This document shows positions 62,959-64,000 of a DNA stretch of 64,000 nucleotides, piece after piece (within the stretch, counting starts at the first letter, position 1; each line of letters begins with the position of its first letter). The position numbers and the translations under genes were made by a program. Below the pieces are notes generated by a model. The model had not been told where the DNA came from. It was given only the letters and a program-made list of their open reading frames with translations, and made no database searches. Source of the DNA: Falsigemmobacter intermedius. GTDB taxonomy: Bacteria; Pseudomonadota; Alphaproteobacteria; Rhodobacterales; Rhodobacteraceae. The stretch lies in assembly GCF_004054105.1 (NCBI RefSeq), contig NZ_SBLC01000016.1, forward strand, positions 1 through 64,000, read 5' to 3'.

Positions 62959-64000
62959 ATGGCAGAGGCATATATCGTCAGCGCAATACGTACGGCGGGC
63001 GGGCGAAAGGGGGGGCGGCTTTCGAACTGGCACCCCGCTGATCTGGCCGCAGAGGTGATTGATGCGCTGGTCGCCCGCAGCGGGGCGGCGCCTGACAGCA
63101 TTGACGATGTGGTGCTGGGCTGTGTGGGTCAGGTGGGCGAGCAGGCCTTTAACATTGCGCGCAATGCGGTGCTGGCCTCGTCGCTGCCCGAAAGCGTGCC
63201 GGGAACCTCTGTCGACCGGCAATGCGGCTCCTCGCAGCAGGCGATCCATTTTGCGGCTCAGGCGGTGATGTCGGGCACCATGGACTGCGTGATCGCGGCC
63301 GGGGTCGAATCCATGAGCCGCGTCCCCATGGGCATGGCCGACTGGCTGCCGCGTAAAAACGGCTACGGCAGCTACATCAGCCCCAATATCCGCCGCCGCT
63401 ATCCGGGGATCATCTTCAACCAGTTTGAAGGCGCTGAGATGATCGCGCGCAAATACGGCTTCTCGCGGGAGATGCTCGACGCCTATGCGCTTCGCAGCCA
63501 CCAGCGCGCGGCAGAGGCCGAGGACAAGGGCCATTTCACCGATGAAATCCTGCCCGTCGCGCTGCGCAATGAGGCGTTTGAGCCGACCGGAGAGATGCAT
63601 CTGCACGACGAAGGCATCCGCCGCACCGCGAGTGCCGAGGGTCTGGCGGGGCTTGCGCCACTGGTTGAGGGCGGCGTTCTGACCGCCGGAAACGCCAGCC
63701 AGATGTGTGACGGTGCCGCCGGGGTGATGGTGGTCAATGAGGCCGGGCTGAAGCGCCTCGGCGTCGCCCCCCTGGCGCGGATTGTGCATATGTCGGTGAC
63801 CGGTGCCGATCCGGTGGTCATGCTTGAAGCGCCGATCCCGGCCACGAAACGCGCCCTCGGCCTTGCGGGTCTGTCGATTGATGACATTGATCTTTTTGAG
63901 GTGAATGAGGCCTTTGCGCCGATCCCGCTGGCCTTTCAGGCCGCAACCGGCGCGGATCCGGCGCGGGTGAATGTGCGCGGCGGTGCCATTGCGCTTGGCC
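62959..64000 (+). CDS. Acetyl-CoA acetyltransferase / 3-ketoacyl-CoA thiolase, 3' partial
   Basis: This thiolase cleaves 3-ketoacyl-CoA with CoA or runs the reverse condensation. The visible 347 residues start AEAYIVSAIRTAGGRKGGRL. The nucleophile Cys is in SVDRQCGSSQQAIHFAAQ, the His/Glu region in VNEAFAPIP, and GGAIALG is reached at the window end, so only the last part (with the second catalytic Cys) is missing. The sequence resembles thiolases acting on branched or steroid side-chain ketoacyl-CoA as well as biosynthetic ones. It is a possible PcaF substitute for the incomplete 3-oxoadipate pathway, but it is 17 kb from pcaIJ and does not look like the typical PcaF. Confidence 0.87.
   Translation, partial: MAEAYIVSAIRTAGGRKGGRLSNWHPADLAAEVIDALVARSGAAPDSIDDVVLGCVGQVGEQAFNIARNAVLASSLPESVPGTSVDRQCGSSQQAIHFAAQAVMSGTMDCVIAAGVESMSRVPMGMADWLPRKNGYGSYISPNIRRRYPGIIFNQFEGAEMIARKYGFSREMLDAYALRSHQRAAEAEDKGHFTDEILPVALRNEAFEPTGEMHLHDEGIRRTASAEGLAGLAPLVEGGVLTAGNASQMCDGAAGVMVVNEAGLKRLGVAPLARIVHMSVTGADPVVMLEAPIPATKRALGLAGLSIDDIDLFEVNEAFAPIPLAFQAATGADPARVNVRGGAIALG

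Noticed and set aside
62416-63789. Minus-strand open frame of 457 codons
   Set aside because: Antisense to dctM end and the thiolase gene, both supported by active-site motifs.

Overview
The window looks like chromosomal DNA of a GC-rich alphaproteobacterium, most likely Rhodobacterales (Paracoccaceae). The clues are strong G/C bias in third codon positions, IalB-family proteins, an RTX-Hint secreted protein remnant, a short-form PcaB, a pcaDCHGB operon with divergent PcaQ, a soxBDAG operon and DctPQM TRAP transporters. This placement is inferred from gene content, not from a marker gene. I see no rRNA, tRNA, insertion sequence, prophage or CRISPR array.

Layout. (1) 1-3128: end of a frameshifted glycosyltransferase, then an overlapping phospholipid-synthesis trio (PlsC-like, CdsA-like, CDP-alcohol phosphatidyltransferase). 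(2) 3355-9120: a translationally coupled signalling operon of hybrid histidine kinase, CheR-type methyltransferase and REC-PAS-HWE kinase-REC protein, behind an EcfG-like promoter. (3) 9442-29541: the most striking locus, a two-partner secretion system with the order IalB-like, TpsB transporter, IalB-like, giant TpsA. The TpsA ORF is 17.3 kb (5759 aa), I find no cysteine in it, and part of its passenger is built from a repeat of about 53 residues. A leader hairpin covers the ribosome-binding site of the first gene. (4) 29579-33139: a three-gene signalling set (exported molybdopterin-fold protein, histidine kinase, LuxR-type regulator) and a DUF892 stress protein with its own EcfG-like promoter.

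(5) 33206-46305: a YciA thioesterase, then an aromatic catabolism island. It holds pcaDCHGB with pcaQ, pobA with an AraC regulator, two aldehyde dehydrogenases with another AraC regulator, and pcaIJ. Together these convert aromatic aldehydes and 4-hydroxybenzoate through protocatechuate to 3-oxoadipyl-CoA; the dedicated thiolase PcaF is not nearby. (6) 46426-52304: a rearranged area where a 5'-truncated, twice-frameshifted RTX-Hint gene meets a 5'-truncated GntR gene, followed by a catabolic group (M20 amidohydrolase, GntR, frameshifted M24 peptidase, RraA-like protein). (7) 52630-59460: purU, a TetR regulator and soxBDAG. Two matching 18-bp sites flank tetR, suggesting one regulator for sarcosine oxidation and formyl-THF disposal. 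(8) 59768-64000: a TRAP transporter operon and the start of a thiolase gene.

Four single-base frameshifts, all in G/C runs (near 268, 46855, 47183 and 50921), may be real mutations or sequencing errors. This bears on every gene called broken here.
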